Shown: piece by piece, positions 19,244 through 27,611 of the stretch | Layout: each line of letters opens with the position of its first letter | Numbering within the stretch: the first letter of the stretch is position 1 | Program-made: the position numbers and the translations under genes | The notes under the pieces: generated by a model | Database searches by the model: none | Told to the model about the DNA's origin: nothing | What the model saw: only the letters and a program-made list of their open reading frames with translations | Source: Legionella erythra | GTDB lineage: Bacteria > Pseudomonadota > Gammaproteobacteria > Legionellales > Legionellaceae | Reading direction: 5' to 3' | DNA: 64,000 nucleotides | Assembly: GCF_001467615.1 (NCBI RefSeq) | Contig: NZ_LNYA01000030.1 | Coordinates: 1-64,000 of the forward strand

Positions 19244-20665
19244 ATGAGTTCGATTAAAACTGATGTGGTGGTGCTGGGCAGCGGCCCTGGCGGTTATACA
19301 GCGGCTTTTCGTGCTGCGGATCTGGGTAAAAAAGTGGTTCTTGTCGAGCGTTTTGACAGTTTGGGCGGGGTGTGCCTGAACGTGGGATGCATCCCTTCCA
19401 AAGCCCTGCTTCACATTGCCAAAGTGGTGGATGAGTCGCATGAGCTGGCCGATCAAGGGATTAGTTTTGGAGCGCCCAAGCTCGACAATAAAAAAATGGT
19501 CGCCTGGAAAAATTCAGTAGTCGGCCAATTAACCGGTGGCCTTAAAGCCCTGGCCAAGCAACGCAAGGTGGAGGTTATCACCGGCGTAGGGCAATTCTCA
19601 GGCACGCATGAAGTCACTGTGGCTGGTAAAGAAGCGAACACCACGATTGAATTTGAGCAGGCCATTATTGCCGTGGGCAGTGAATCGATTAAATTGCCTT
19701 TTGTTCCCGATGACCCGCGTATTTTCAGCTCGACAGGGGCTTTGGAGCTGGCAGACATCAAGGGCGATCTCCTGGTGTTGGGCGGCGGTATTATTGGTCT
19801 TGAAATGGCGACTGTTTATTCATCCCTGGGTGTTAAAGTCACGGTCGTTGAATTTATGGATCAATTGATGCCCGGTGCCGACGCTGATTTAGTCAGCGTT
19901 CTGCAAAAGCGCATGACTAAAAAGGGCGTGACCTTCCTGTTAAAAACCAAGGTTACCGCTGTCGAGGCCAAAAAAGACGGTATCTATGTCAGCATGGAAG
20001 GTGAGCATGGAACAGACAAACCGCTGCGCTTTCAGCAAGTCCTGTTATCTGTCGGCCGCAGGCCAAATGGCAAGAATATCAGCGCTGAAAAAGCGGGTGT
20101 CTCTGTGGATGAGCGCGGCTTTATTAAGGTCGACAAACAAATGCGCACCAATGTTCCTCATATTTTTGCCATTGGTGATGTGGTGGGTCAACCCATGCTG
20201 GCTCACAAAGCTATTCCTGAAGGTCGAGTGGCTGCAGAAGTTATTGCGGGTATGAAACACTATTTTGACCCCAAGTGCATCCCCAGCGTAGCCTACACCG
20301 ATCCAGAGGTTGCCTGGACTGGCTTGACCGAAAAGGAAGCCAAGGAAAAAGGCATTGCCTATGAGAAAGCCACATTTCCCTGGATGGCCAGCGGACGTGC
20401 CTTAAGTATGGGACGCGGAGAAGGCATGACCAAGCTGTTATTTTGCCCTGAAACCAACCGCATTTTGGGGGCTGGCATTGTGGGTGTGAATGCAGGCGAT
20501 TTAATTACCGAGGCGTCTTTGGCCATTGAGATGGAATGTGATGTGGAAGACATTGCCTTAACGATTCATCCCCACCCAACGCTCTCTGAAACCATCATGC
20601 TATCGTCCGAAGCGTTCGAAGGCACAATTACGGATTTGTACCTGCCCAAGAAAAAGAAGAAATAA
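19244..20665 (+). CDS. lpdA: Dihydrolipoamide dehydrogenase (E3)
   Basis: A 473-residue flavoprotein disulphide reductase that reoxidises dihydrolipoamide of PDH and other 2-oxoacid complexes with NAD+. The start at 19244 (ATGAGTTCG) follows AAAGAGGC; the longer reading overlaps aceF and is unlikely. FAD-binding GSGPGGYTAA lies near residue 14. The redox disulphide is in GGVCLNVGCIPSK. The NAD-binding GGGIIGLEMA lies near 180. The second FAD motif is THVPHIFAIGDVV-like (NVPHIFAIGDVV), and the C-terminal HPHPTLSE holds the catalytic His-Glu. Only 22 bp separate it from aceF. Confidence 0.98.
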   Translation: MSSIKTDVVVLGSGPGGYTAAFRAADLGKKVVLVERFDSLGGVCLNVGCIPSKALLHIAKVVDESHELADQGISFGAPKLDNKKMVAWKNSVVGQLTGGLKALAKQRKVEVITGVGQFSGTHEVTVAGKEANTTIEFEQAIIAVGSESIKLPFVPDDPRIFSSTGALELADIKGDLLVLGGGIIGLEMATVYSSLGVKVTVVEFMDQLMPGADADLVSVLQKRMTKKGVTFLLKTKVTAVEAKKDGIYVSMEGEHGTDKPLRFQQVLLSVGRRPNGKNISAEKAGVSVDERGFIKVDKQMRTNVPHIFAIGDVVGQPMLAHKAIPEGRVAAEVIAGMKHYFDPKCIPSVAYTDPEVAWTGLTEKEAKEKGIAYEKATFPWMASGRALSMGRGEGMTKLLFCPETNRILGAGIVGVNAGDLITEASLAIEMECDVEDIALTIHPHPTLSETIMLSSEAFEGTITDLYLPKKKKK

Positions 20666-20677
20666 ATTCGGTGCAGA

Positions 20678-20710
20678 CCGCTTGCTAATGACGTTGTGTC
20701 TGGCAAGCGG
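20678..20710 (+). terminator. Weak hairpin after lpdA
   Basis: Arms CCGCTTGC (20678-20685) and GCAAGCGG (20703-20710) flank a 17-base loop shortly after the lpdA stop. No clean T-run follows, so it is only a candidate end of the PDH operon. Confidence 0.3.
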
Positions 20711-20722
20711 CGCCGTCTTCGG

Positions 20723-20750
20723 TTACAAAAACAGCCAAACAGAGTATACT
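20723..20750 (+). promoter_or_regulatory. Candidate promoter for rimI
   Basis: TTACAA (20723-20728) and TATACT (20745-20750) with a 16-bp spacer, about 48 bp before the rimI start. It fits a housekeeping sigma factor promoter. Confidence 0.4.
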
Positions 20751-20798
20751 CAAAGAAAGCTTTTTTATTTCCAACAAATGCCAATGCCAGGGTGACCA

Positions 20799-21251
20799 AT
20801 GCTTAAAGTACGTCCCATGCAGGTCAGTGATATTGACAGGGTGTATGCCATCGAACTCGCAGCACATCGCGCCCCATGGAGCCGTGACATTTTGCGTGAT
20901 TGTGTACTGGTGGGGTACAACTGCCGAGTACTGGAATTGCATGAATCCTCGGCACAGGTGGTAGCGTATATCATTTGCCGGCATAGTTATGGCGTTTGTC
21001 ACATCCTTAATCTTTGTGTCGATAACAATCAACAGGGAAAGGGCTATGGGCGGTTTCTCCTGGAAAATCTGTTGAATTCACTGAATCCATCCTTGACGAC
21101 CACAGTGATGCTGGAGGTGAGACCCAGCAACAAAGCCGCTATCGCACTCTATGAAAGCCTGGGCTTTAAAGTGGAGACGATTAAAAAAGCTTATTACCGT
21201 GATGAGAACGGTGAGGAAGAAGATGCCTTGCTGCTTAAAAAGCAATTTTAG
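20799..21251 (+). CDS. rimI: Ribosomal protein S18 alanine N-acetyltransferase RimI
   Basis: A 150-residue GNAT enzyme that acetylates the N-terminal alanine of ribosomal protein S18. GNAT signatures are clear: an AAHRAPWSRDIL motif as in RimI, ILNLCVDNNQQGKGYGRFLL with the acetyl-CoA-binding Q/R-x-x-G-x-G/A loop, EVRPSNKAAIALYESLGF, and a C-terminal YYRDENGEEEDALL. Length is standard. The 3' end overlaps the convergent gene at 21235 by 17 bp. Confidence 0.95.
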   Translation: MLKVRPMQVSDIDRVYAIELAAHRAPWSRDILRDCVLVGYNCRVLELHESSAQVVAYIICRHSYGVCHILNLCVDNNQQGKGYGRFLLENLLNSLNPSLTTTVMLEVRPSNKAAIALYESLGFKVETIKKAYYRDENGEEEDALLLKKQF

Positions 21252-22203
21252 TCTGAGCTGCCACGTCCTTCAATAACGCATCAAACACCTTTTCTGTCGC
21301 CGTAGGGAATGAAATCCAATGGCTCTGGCGATGGCTGCCAATCAACGTTTGATTGTTTTTTACCCAGGCGGTCAGCCGCTCTAAAAGCAGGGCCATGCTG
21401 GTGGGTTGGCTTTGAGTTAAGGATAGATACAGTGCCTTAATGGCCGAAAATTTCTGCCTGGTCAGTGGATTGGCTTGGTGCGAGACCGTCAAGTTATCCA
21501 GACGTAAGTACAGGGGTTGTAGAATGTTATGCAAAGGGGAATCAGGCACAGCATAGGCTTCAGGGGGCAGAGGCAATAAATAAAGGCTATCATCCAGGCC
21601 CATCGCATCAGTTTCCAGGGTAGTGGTCAGCGGCAACTGTTTAAAAAAGAAGGACGACACACCACTGCCAGGATGCTTAAGGCCTGTGCCTTGCCTAAGA
21701 AGCGTTAAGGCACTGTGGCGGCAGCTATTGGTGATCAAATTCAAGTGCTGGTGCTGGTCATTGTTGTTTAAATTCTCTGCGTCCTCAAGACAATCCAGCG
21801 ATTGCCAGACGAGCGTGATGGCTGCTTTATCGGGTGAGGGGCAATAGGCCGTTAAAGACGGACTCTGCTGATTTTTTGCAATCTGCTTCATATACAGCAG
21901 AAATTCGACGTATTGTCGGTAGCTGATTTCATAAGCCTTGTAGGTGACTGGGGTTGCATCAATGTTGCCGTTACCGATCAGGGGTTCACTGCGTATATGT
22001 GCCTTGGTTTGACTAAACAGGGTTTTTATGAAGTATGCGCAGGTCGGTTCAATGGCCGAAACCTTACCGAAAGAAGCTAATAATCGCACCTCTTTATTGA
22101 GGATAATACCGGCATTAACAAAACTGTGCGTTTTGTATTGGCATAAGGCAATAAAAAAGTGGCTATCCTTAGCCACAGTGAGCTTGGGTGGTATCAATAT
22201 CAT
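21235..22203 (-). CDS. Hypothetical protein, possible Legionella-type effector
   Basis: A 322-residue soluble protein with no signal peptide or membrane segment and no family that I recognise. The middle contains YRQYVEFLLYMKQI and then NSCRHSALTLLRQG; an Asn-x-Cys-Arg motif after a helix is a pattern I associate loosely with Legionella effector-like proteins that may be papain-like, but the match is weak. A downstream GVSSFFFKQLPL stretch follows. The gene is convergent with rimI and co-directional with, and 9 bp downstream of, the MFS gene, so it may be in that transcript. Confidence 0.6.
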   Translation of the reverse strand: MILIPPKLTVAKDSHFFIALCQYKTHSFVNAGIILNKEVRLLASFGKVSAIEPTCAYFIKTLFSQTKAHIRSEPLIGNGNIDATPVTYKAYEISYRQYVEFLLYMKQIAKNQQSPSLTAYCPSPDKAAITLVWQSLDCLEDAENLNNNDQHQHLNLITNSCRHSALTLLRQGTGLKHPGSGVSSFFFKQLPLTTTLETDAMGLDDSLYLLPLPPEAYAVPDSPLHNILQPLYLRLDNLTVSHQANPLTRQKFSAIKALYLSLTQSQPTSMALLLERLTAWVKNNQTLIGSHRQSHWISFPTATEKVFDALLKDVAAQTKIAF

Positions 22204-22212
22204 TCCTGTTGA

Positions 22213-23451
22213 CTAGGCAGATAATAATTCCTTTCGTTGCAGAGCGGATGATGCCCGGCGTTCACTATATAAAAGCATCAAAAAGCCCAGACTGGCAACC
22301 CCGAGACTCACCGGTATAATGCCCACGCCGTAAATCAGTGCATGCGTTGACTTGGCGCCGCCAAAAGTCTGAATGATGATGCCGATGGTGGAGTGAAACG
22401 CGTAACCAAAACTCATGATAATCATATTGGCTACCGCCGTCGTTAAGCCAGCAATCTGTTCAGGGACATAGGTGGATGCCTTATAAATGGCCAGAATCTG
22501 ATAAGCGCAGCACACGCCGACGGCGATAAAGCTTCCCACCAGGCTGACAGACGTGAGGTATCCGGCCAGCATCAGGGTAAAGCTAAAGAACATGACAAGG
22601 CCCGCACCGATAATGACCCCTAAATAATTACCTGTTTTTTCACCCATTAAACTTAAAAAGGGAGCGCCGAAACACATGCCTAAAAAAATCATGGAGGTGA
22701 TGTAACTGGAACTTTCATGGCTTAAGCCATAAATCTGTTGCAGGAAAGCAGCTCCCCAGACATCGGCAAACCCTTCCAGAGGCCCTACCATCAAGCCGGC
22801 GAGCAGGCATAAAATAATCACTTTTCTGTTGGTAATTACGGCTTTGATATCCGACAAAATTTTATTTTTATTCGGTTTTTGCAAATCGGGTATGATGAAA
22901 TAGGTGATGAGCGCCAGGGCAAAACCAAACAGGCAAAACAGTTTGATGACGGCCTGATAACCCCATTTATCGCAAAGGGCGCTGACCGGGCCGCCGCCAT
23001 AAATGGCGCCAATCAAACCAATGGTTACTGACAGGCTCAACAAACGGGTAAAGCGTTGCTCATCAAAGGCCATGCGAATTATTTTGAAAATCCCAAGGAT
23101 GGCTGCTGAAGAACCCATGCCGATTAAGGCACGGCCGATAACCGGATAAATCCAGTGATCTGAAAAAATAATGGGCAGAAGGCCTGCAACGGTGAGCAGG
23201 ATACAGCCGGTCATCACTTTACGGGGCCCGAATCGGTCAAGCAGGATACCCAAGGGTAAATGCATCAATGAATAACCAATGTAGTAAACGCCTGAGAATT
23301 GACCAAACACGGCACTGTCAATATGAAATTGGCGAGTAAAATCCTCGAGCATAATGTTGGGCATGACGCGCAGAATGTATTGGTAAGCATAAAAAATCGA
23401 GGCGGTGGCCCACATAATCCAGGCAGCAAATCGTGTAGTAGACATCATCAT
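22213..23451 (-). CDS. MFS transporter
   Basis: About 412 residues, 12 hydrophobic helices, with the MFS loop motif LLDRFGPRKVM between helices 2 and 3. Starts with STTRFAAWIMWATASIFYAYQ, which resembles the Pht-like carrier at 10820. I place the start at the ATG cluster near 23451, after an AAGAG-type ribosome-binding site; a longer reading (to 23514) adds 21 polar residues that do not look like a membrane protein N-terminus. Substrate is unknown. The unknown gene at 21235 follows by 9 bp. Confidence 0.82.
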   Translation of the reverse strand: MMMSTTRFAAWIMWATASIFYAYQYILRVMPNIMLEDFTRQFHIDSAVFGQFSGVYYIGYSLMHLPLGILLDRFGPRKVMTGCILLTVAGLLPIIFSDHWIYPVIGRALIGMGSSAAILGIFKIIRMAFDEQRFTRLLSLSVTIGLIGAIYGGGPVSALCDKWGYQAVIKLFCLFGFALALITYFIIPDLQKPNKNKILSDIKAVITNRKVIILCLLAGLMVGPLEGFADVWGAAFLQQIYGLSHESSSYITSMIFLGMCFGAPFLSLMGEKTGNYLGVIIGAGLVMFFSFTLMLAGYLTSVSLVGSFIAVGVCCAYQILAIYKASTYVPEQIAGLTTAVANMIIMSFGYAFHSTIGIIIQTFGGAKSTHALIYGVGIIPVSLGVASLGFLMLLYSERRASSALQRKELLSA

Positions 23452-23756
23452 TACTCTTGTTGAATTAGAAAAAAATGACCTTGATTCAGGTGCATCAGTG
23501 AAAAAATATAACAATGGTGTGTAAGTATTGTCCGCCTTAGCGGAGGAGAGTAAGACGATTTGAAAGGGCAGGTTTGGTAAAATAATCCATCACAACACCA
23601 ATGTGAGTAAAAATAATTTACAATGAAGACATCTTATGTCCAATTTGGGGGTAATGTCAATAGTATATAGTAAACGACGTGGTTAATGACTTAAGCCAAC
23701 ACTATTGAAAGATAATATGGTATTCTCTATCAATTCATCTTTTTTTATACCTATTA
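23452..23756. other. Intergenic region, divergent
   Basis: About 305 bp between the MFS gene and the sensor kinase. It contains a short hairpin TCCGC-ctta-GCGGA near 23530 and is otherwise AT-rich. Presumably it holds both promoters, but I could not pick a convincing -35/-10 pair. Confidence 0.4.
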
Positions 23757-25019
23757 ATGCTGTGGTTAAAAAATAACCTTATTCTCATATACTCCTATCT
23801 GGTTAGGCAAACCGAAGAAGCCAGTCATCAGATCACGTTGTTTGGCATTGTGATGATGATTAATTACCCGCTTTTTGGCGTGTTTTGGAAGCTTGAAAGT
23901 TTCCAGTTAACCGAGGAATTTTTCTTGCGCCTGATTGCCACGACGCTCTGTGCTTTATTGGCATTTAATAAATTCTGGCCGACGCGCCTGTTAAAAGCGC
24001 TACCACTATTCTGGTATATGACCTTGCTTTTCTGTCTTCCCTTTTTCTTCTGCTACTTGACCTTGTTAAATCACGGTACAACCCTTTGGCTGATGAATTG
24101 TGTGTCGGCTATTTTCTTTCTGTTACTGGTAACCAGTGCCCTTGGCGCATTAATTCTGCTGCTTCTGGGTGTTGGGCTGGCTTTTTTTTGTTTTTTTCAT
24201 CTATCCACCAACGTTTTTGAATACATCCCGGGTAATTTATCCGTATTTGGTCTTACCATAACATACGCCGCCGCCATTCTTATTGGCGCCCTGTTTGCAC
24301 GCGACAGAGAAATAATCCAGGCGGGACGTTTGTCGGGCCTCCGGTTGCTGGCAGGGAGTATTGCCCATGACTTGCGAACGCCATTAGCCAGTATTCATTT
24401 GCAGGCAGAGCTGCAGGAGTTACTGCTTGCCAAACTAAATAACCCTGAGATTCAAAAAGACCTTAAAGAAAATCTTAACAAGATTACTCGAGGTATTGAG
24501 ATGGGTAATCAGCTAATCAGTATGCAGTTAAATAACATTAAACGTGAGAAGTTTGATACAAGTGCTTTCACGATTCATTCCGTGGAGGACTTACTTAAAA
24601 AAACCCTGGATGATTATCCTGCCAAGGACGAACAAAAAAGTTTGATTCACTGTGATTATGATCATGATTTCCAGGTTTGGATAGAGGAGATGGCTTTTAA
24701 AAACCTCATCTGGAATCTGTTAAAAAATAGCTTTGAATACATCGAGGAAACAGGTAAAGGGCAGATTTTTATCTGGTTGGAGATGGGAAGGGGGAAGGAC
24801 GATTTCAACTATCTTCATGTGAAAGATACCGCTAAAGGGTTATACACCAAAAATACGGAAAAAATTTTTGATTTCTTTTACTCCGATCGCAAAGACGGAA
24901 GCGGAGTGGGGTTGGCTTATTGTAAGTTACTGATGCAAGCTGCAGGAGGCGATATTCAATGTAAAGGGAAAATGAATGAGTTTGCTCATTTTATTGTCAA
25001 ATTCCCTAAAATTGATTAA
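23757..25019 (+). CDS. CqsS/LqsS-family quorum-sensing sensor histidine kinase
   Basis: A 420-residue membrane histidine kinase. Six or so hydrophobic segments fill residues 25-180, starting with a FGIVMMINYPLFGVFW helix that resembles the N-terminus of CqsS/LqsS receptors for alpha-hydroxyketone signals (LAI-1/CAI-1). There is no HAMP or PAS domain. The phosphorylation site is His204 in SIAHDLRTPLAS. The N-box is NLIWNLLKNSFEY (about 316-328), a variant G1 box is DTAKG (357-361) and G2 is GSGVGLAYCK (381-390). No response regulator or autoinducer synthase gene is adjacent, so it is an orphan like LqsT of L. pneumophila. Family assignment is by memory of motif order. Confidence 0.8.
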   Translation: MLWLKNNLILIYSYLVRQTEEASHQITLFGIVMMINYPLFGVFWKLESFQLTEEFFLRLIATTLCALLAFNKFWPTRLLKALPLFWYMTLLFCLPFFFCYLTLLNHGTTLWLMNCVSAIFFLLLVTSALGALILLLLGVGLAFFCFFHLSTNVFEYIPGNLSVFGLTITYAAAILIGALFARDREIIQAGRLSGLRLLAGSIAHDLRTPLASIHLQAELQELLLAKLNNPEIQKDLKENLNKITRGIEMGNQLISMQLNNIKREKFDTSAFTIHSVEDLLKKTLDDYPAKDEQKSLIHCDYDHDFQVWIEEMAFKNLIWNLLKNSFEYIEETGKGQIFIWLEMGRGKDDFNYLHVKDTAKGLYTKNTEKIFDFFYSDRKDGSGVGLAYCKLLMQAAGGDIQCKGKMNEFAHFIVKFPKID

Positions 25020-25738
25020 ACCCCAATTGCTTCCGAATGCGCCAGTGAGAATATGGTGTGCGACAGGTTTGACCACATCTGCCGTTGATGAGTATAAATA
25101 AATTCAAATGCGGCTTTTACTTTATGTTGCTCGGCTTCCCATAGAGGCAATAATAAATCAAGTACCGAATCGAAATGGGTCACATGGACATGGACGTTAA
25201 AAAACGCCATGCCTTGTTGAGAAATTTGCAGTGATTTAGCCAGATTGACCAGGAGGGGATAATCGAGGTTATCAAGGCGTTCATAAGCAGCAAAAGCGGC
25301 AATGCGTTCTTCCTCGCTATGGGAAGTGAGCCATTGTAAATGCTTTTTATTAAACTCGCGTGCAAAGGGCAAATAAAACGTCTCAGACAACATTTCCTCA
25401 TGAATATTGACCTGGCATTCAGTCGCAAAACGATCATAGAGCATTTCATGTGAAAAGCGGGTACCTGTGCCGATTTCTTCATGAATATTATTCAATATAG
25501 CCAATTTAATGTGTTCATTAGAAGAAAAATTGGCCATGTACCACATGAAATTAATAAAGTGCCCGCGTAAGTGATAAAAAGTGGCAGCAAAATATTGCTT
25601 TTGTTGCCTGGTCCAATGTTGTGTTTGGTCGGCATCAAATAACGGGATCGTGTCCAAAGAAGCGCGATACATTGAATCGGAATGCGCTAGAAACGCTTGC
25701 AGTGACGCAGGTATTGCTGTGGAATTATTGTTAGGCAT
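25016..25738 (-). CDS. Haem-oxygenase-fold (PqqC/CADD/TenA-like) protein
   Basis: About 240 residues, all-helical. The pattern of the haem-oxygenase-like diiron oxidase superfamily is visible: HLRGHFINFMWYMAN, then HEEIGTGTRFSHEML (Glu and His candidates), FFNVHVHVTHFDSVLD, and a late LWEAEQHKVKAAFEF helix. These E/H residues could bind two metals as in CADD or PqqC-type proteins. The reaction is unknown; pteridine, quinone or folate-related roles occur in relatives. The ATG at 25738 follows AGAAGA; a longer reading starts at 25780. Its 3' end overlaps the kinase stop by 4 bp in convergent orientation. Confidence 0.72.
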   Translation of the reverse strand: MPNNNSTAIPASLQAFLAHSDSMYRASLDTIPLFDADQTQHWTRQQKQYFAATFYHLRGHFINFMWYMANFSSNEHIKLAILNNIHEEIGTGTRFSHEMLYDRFATECQVNIHEEMLSETFYLPFAREFNKKHLQWLTSHSEEERIAAFAAYERLDNLDYPLLVNLAKSLQISQQGMAFFNVHVHVTHFDSVLDLLLPLWEAEQHKVKAAFEFIYTHQRQMWSNLSHTIFSLAHSEAIGV

Positions 25739-25953
25739 AACACATTCTTCTACTAAAGGAGAGGTGAATTTAAAATTCAAAAAATTTTACCATATGATTA
25801 AAATTTAATCAAATAAAATGGCTGTACATTTAACAAATTAAGCTTGAACGCATACTATTTGCGTATTTCATCATATTTTAATAGTGAATTAAAGGGATGC
25901 CTTGTTTATCAGGTAGTCTTTACTTAGTCCCTTCGGCATTGAAGCCTTATCCA

Positions 25954-25990
25954 TGCAGGTTGGCCTGGGCCCGACCTGCACTTGTTTTTC
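25954..25990 (+). terminator. Hairpin plus T-run upstream of the ankyrin gene
   Basis: Arms TGCAGGTTGG (25954-25963) and CCGACCTGCA (25971-25980, one G-U pair) are followed by CTTGTTTTTC. It has the shape of an intrinsic terminator on the plus strand, yet lies about 60 bp before the ankyrin gene with no plus-strand gene directly ahead. It could be a leader hairpin or a copy of a GCAGGTTGG-type intergenic palindrome. Confidence 0.45.
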
Positions 25991-26050
25991 TTAGTGATCT
26001 GCTCGCTATTTTTTATTATTACAACGCCACAAACAAACAAGGAAACCGCC

Positions 26051-27337
26051 ATGTCATTGGAGACTAATAATTTTATAGAAGAGCTCCTGGAGCTCAGAAT
26101 CGAATCGGATTCGATTCCATCGGCTCTCAGCAATGAAGTCTATCAATTGCTCCATAAGAAATTAAAATTATTCAGTCCGTTCTGGATTAGGGAAAACTGG
26201 CAACTGCAGGCCCTTCTCGGTGATGAGGCAACGTATAACGATTTACACAAAAAAGACCATAACGGTGTGAATATGGCGCATTATGCCGCGCTTTCCGGTC
26301 ATGTGAAGAGGCTTCATGCGGTATACGAGCGTAATCCTGCTCTTTTTGAGCAAAAAGACAATTACGGTCAATCGGCTTGGCATTATGCCGTTTATTATTC
26401 CGATAATCCAGAGGCCTTAAATTGGATGAAGCAATACTGTCCTAACTTGTCAGACTCAGCCGATTCATTGGGTCAAACACTAGGTCATCATGCTGCGCTC
26501 GCGGGTAATCTTGATGTCTTAAACCTGATAAAGCAGCACTGCCCCGATCAATTAACAGCTGCAGACCAATGGGGTTCGACGCTGGCGCATTATGCAGCAG
26601 AATCAGGTAATTTTGATGTTTTAAACTGGATAAATCAGCATTGTCCCAGGCTCTTGGACTCAGTGGACAAATGGGGTCGGACATTGGCGCATTATGGCGT
26701 GCGCTCACTTAGCCAGGAGGTTCTGAAATGGATTGCACGGAATTGTCCTCAATTACTGACTTTAAATGACAGGGATGGGCAGTCAATTGTCCGTGATGCA
26801 GCGCTTTGCGGTAATGCAGACCTGTTTAACTTGGCTTTAGCGCTGAGCGATAATCGGCATGAAGTAAATTTTGCTGGCTTGGGGATAACTCAATTTAAAC
26901 TATTGGCTATGCCCACCTTAAACGAAGCGCTTAAAACGAATACGACGTTGACCGACATCCGTGGCATAGACTCAAGCGCATGGGCAGAGTTAAAGCCGAT
27001 GCTGGATGCCAATAAACTTAGAATCCAAAATGAATTAAAGGAAATAATCAACACGTTCACTTTGTTGATTTATGAGAGAAACTCACAAGGCGACCGGTGT
27101 TTACCCAAGGATATTTTACTCACTCTGTTTATGCAGGCGGTGGAGTCGGTGACTGACCGCATGTCAAAACAGGATATTGCCGCACAGTTTAAAAAAATAG
27201 TTGATAATACGGAGAACTATAAGATCAAACGGGTTCTGCAACAACGTCAAGGGTTTGTTCTCTTTTTTAATATGCAAGCCGGGCAAGTGGACGGCGCTGC
27301 CATGCAGGAGTCTCAGGTCTATTCGCCGCAGATTTAA
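26051..27337 (+). CDS. Ankyrin-repeat protein, candidate effector
   Basis: A 428-residue cytoplasmic-type protein; the ATG at 26051 (MSLETNNF) is preferred because AAGGAAACC precedes it, while the longer reading adds a spurious hydrophobic leader. Six ankyrin-like repeats run from about residue 70 to 270. Each has the core G-x-T/S-x-A/G-H-x-A-x-x-x-x-x-x-D/V-L-x-x-I, seen in GVNMAHYAALSGH, GQTLGHHAALAGN, GSTLAHYAAESGN and GRTLAHYGVRS. A recurring N/Q-W-I/M-x-Q-H/Y-C-P ending marks the spacers. The C-terminal ~150 residues are helical without a known domain. Ankyrin proteins are common Dot/Icm substrates in Legionella; secretion here is inference. Confidence 0.8.
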   Translation: MSLETNNFIEELLELRIESDSIPSALSNEVYQLLHKKLKLFSPFWIRENWQLQALLGDEATYNDLHKKDHNGVNMAHYAALSGHVKRLHAVYERNPALFEQKDNYGQSAWHYAVYYSDNPEALNWMKQYCPNLSDSADSLGQTLGHHAALAGNLDVLNLIKQHCPDQLTAADQWGSTLAHYAAESGNFDVLNWINQHCPRLLDSVDKWGRTLAHYGVRSLSQEVLKWIARNCPQLLTLNDRDGQSIVRDAALCGNADLFNLALALSDNRHEVNFAGLGITQFKLLAMPTLNEALKTNTTLTDIRGIDSSAWAELKPMLDANKLRIQNELKEIINTFTLLIYERNSQGDRCLPKDILLTLFMQAVESVTDRMSKQDIAAQFKKIVDNTENYKIKRVLQQRQGFVLFFNMQAGQVDGAAMQESQVYSPQI

Positions 27338-27410
27338 TCCGCTCGCTCCATAACCAAATCACGGCAGGGTGTAATTTATGCTTCGCCGTGGCTGTTGCAT
27401 TATTAAATCA

Positions 27411-27537
27411 GTAGGTCGGTCTTGGCCCGGCAATTCCTTGATTCATAGTCAAAAGGAGATTACACGAGTGATTGGAATTTCTTCGATACATCACCGTTTG
27501 GAGAAACATTGATTTGATCTGGCCAATGCCAACCTGC
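27411..27537. repeat. Degenerate long inverted repeat (MITE-like)
   Basis: gtaggtcggtcttggcc (27411-27427) and ggccaatgccaacctgc (27521-27537) are inverted copies matching at 13 of 17 positions, 93 bp apart. The family resembles the GTAGGTTGGGC...GCCCAACCTAC intergenic elements found in many bacteria, and the palindrome at 25954 uses a similar core. It lies just upstream of the HPPD-like gene. Confidence 0.4.
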
Positions 27538-27611
27538 ACGCGCACCACTTCGGCTCTGATTTTGTGTATATACTTTATTAGAACCGGAGGCGATGACGAG
27601 CAGGAGTCAGA

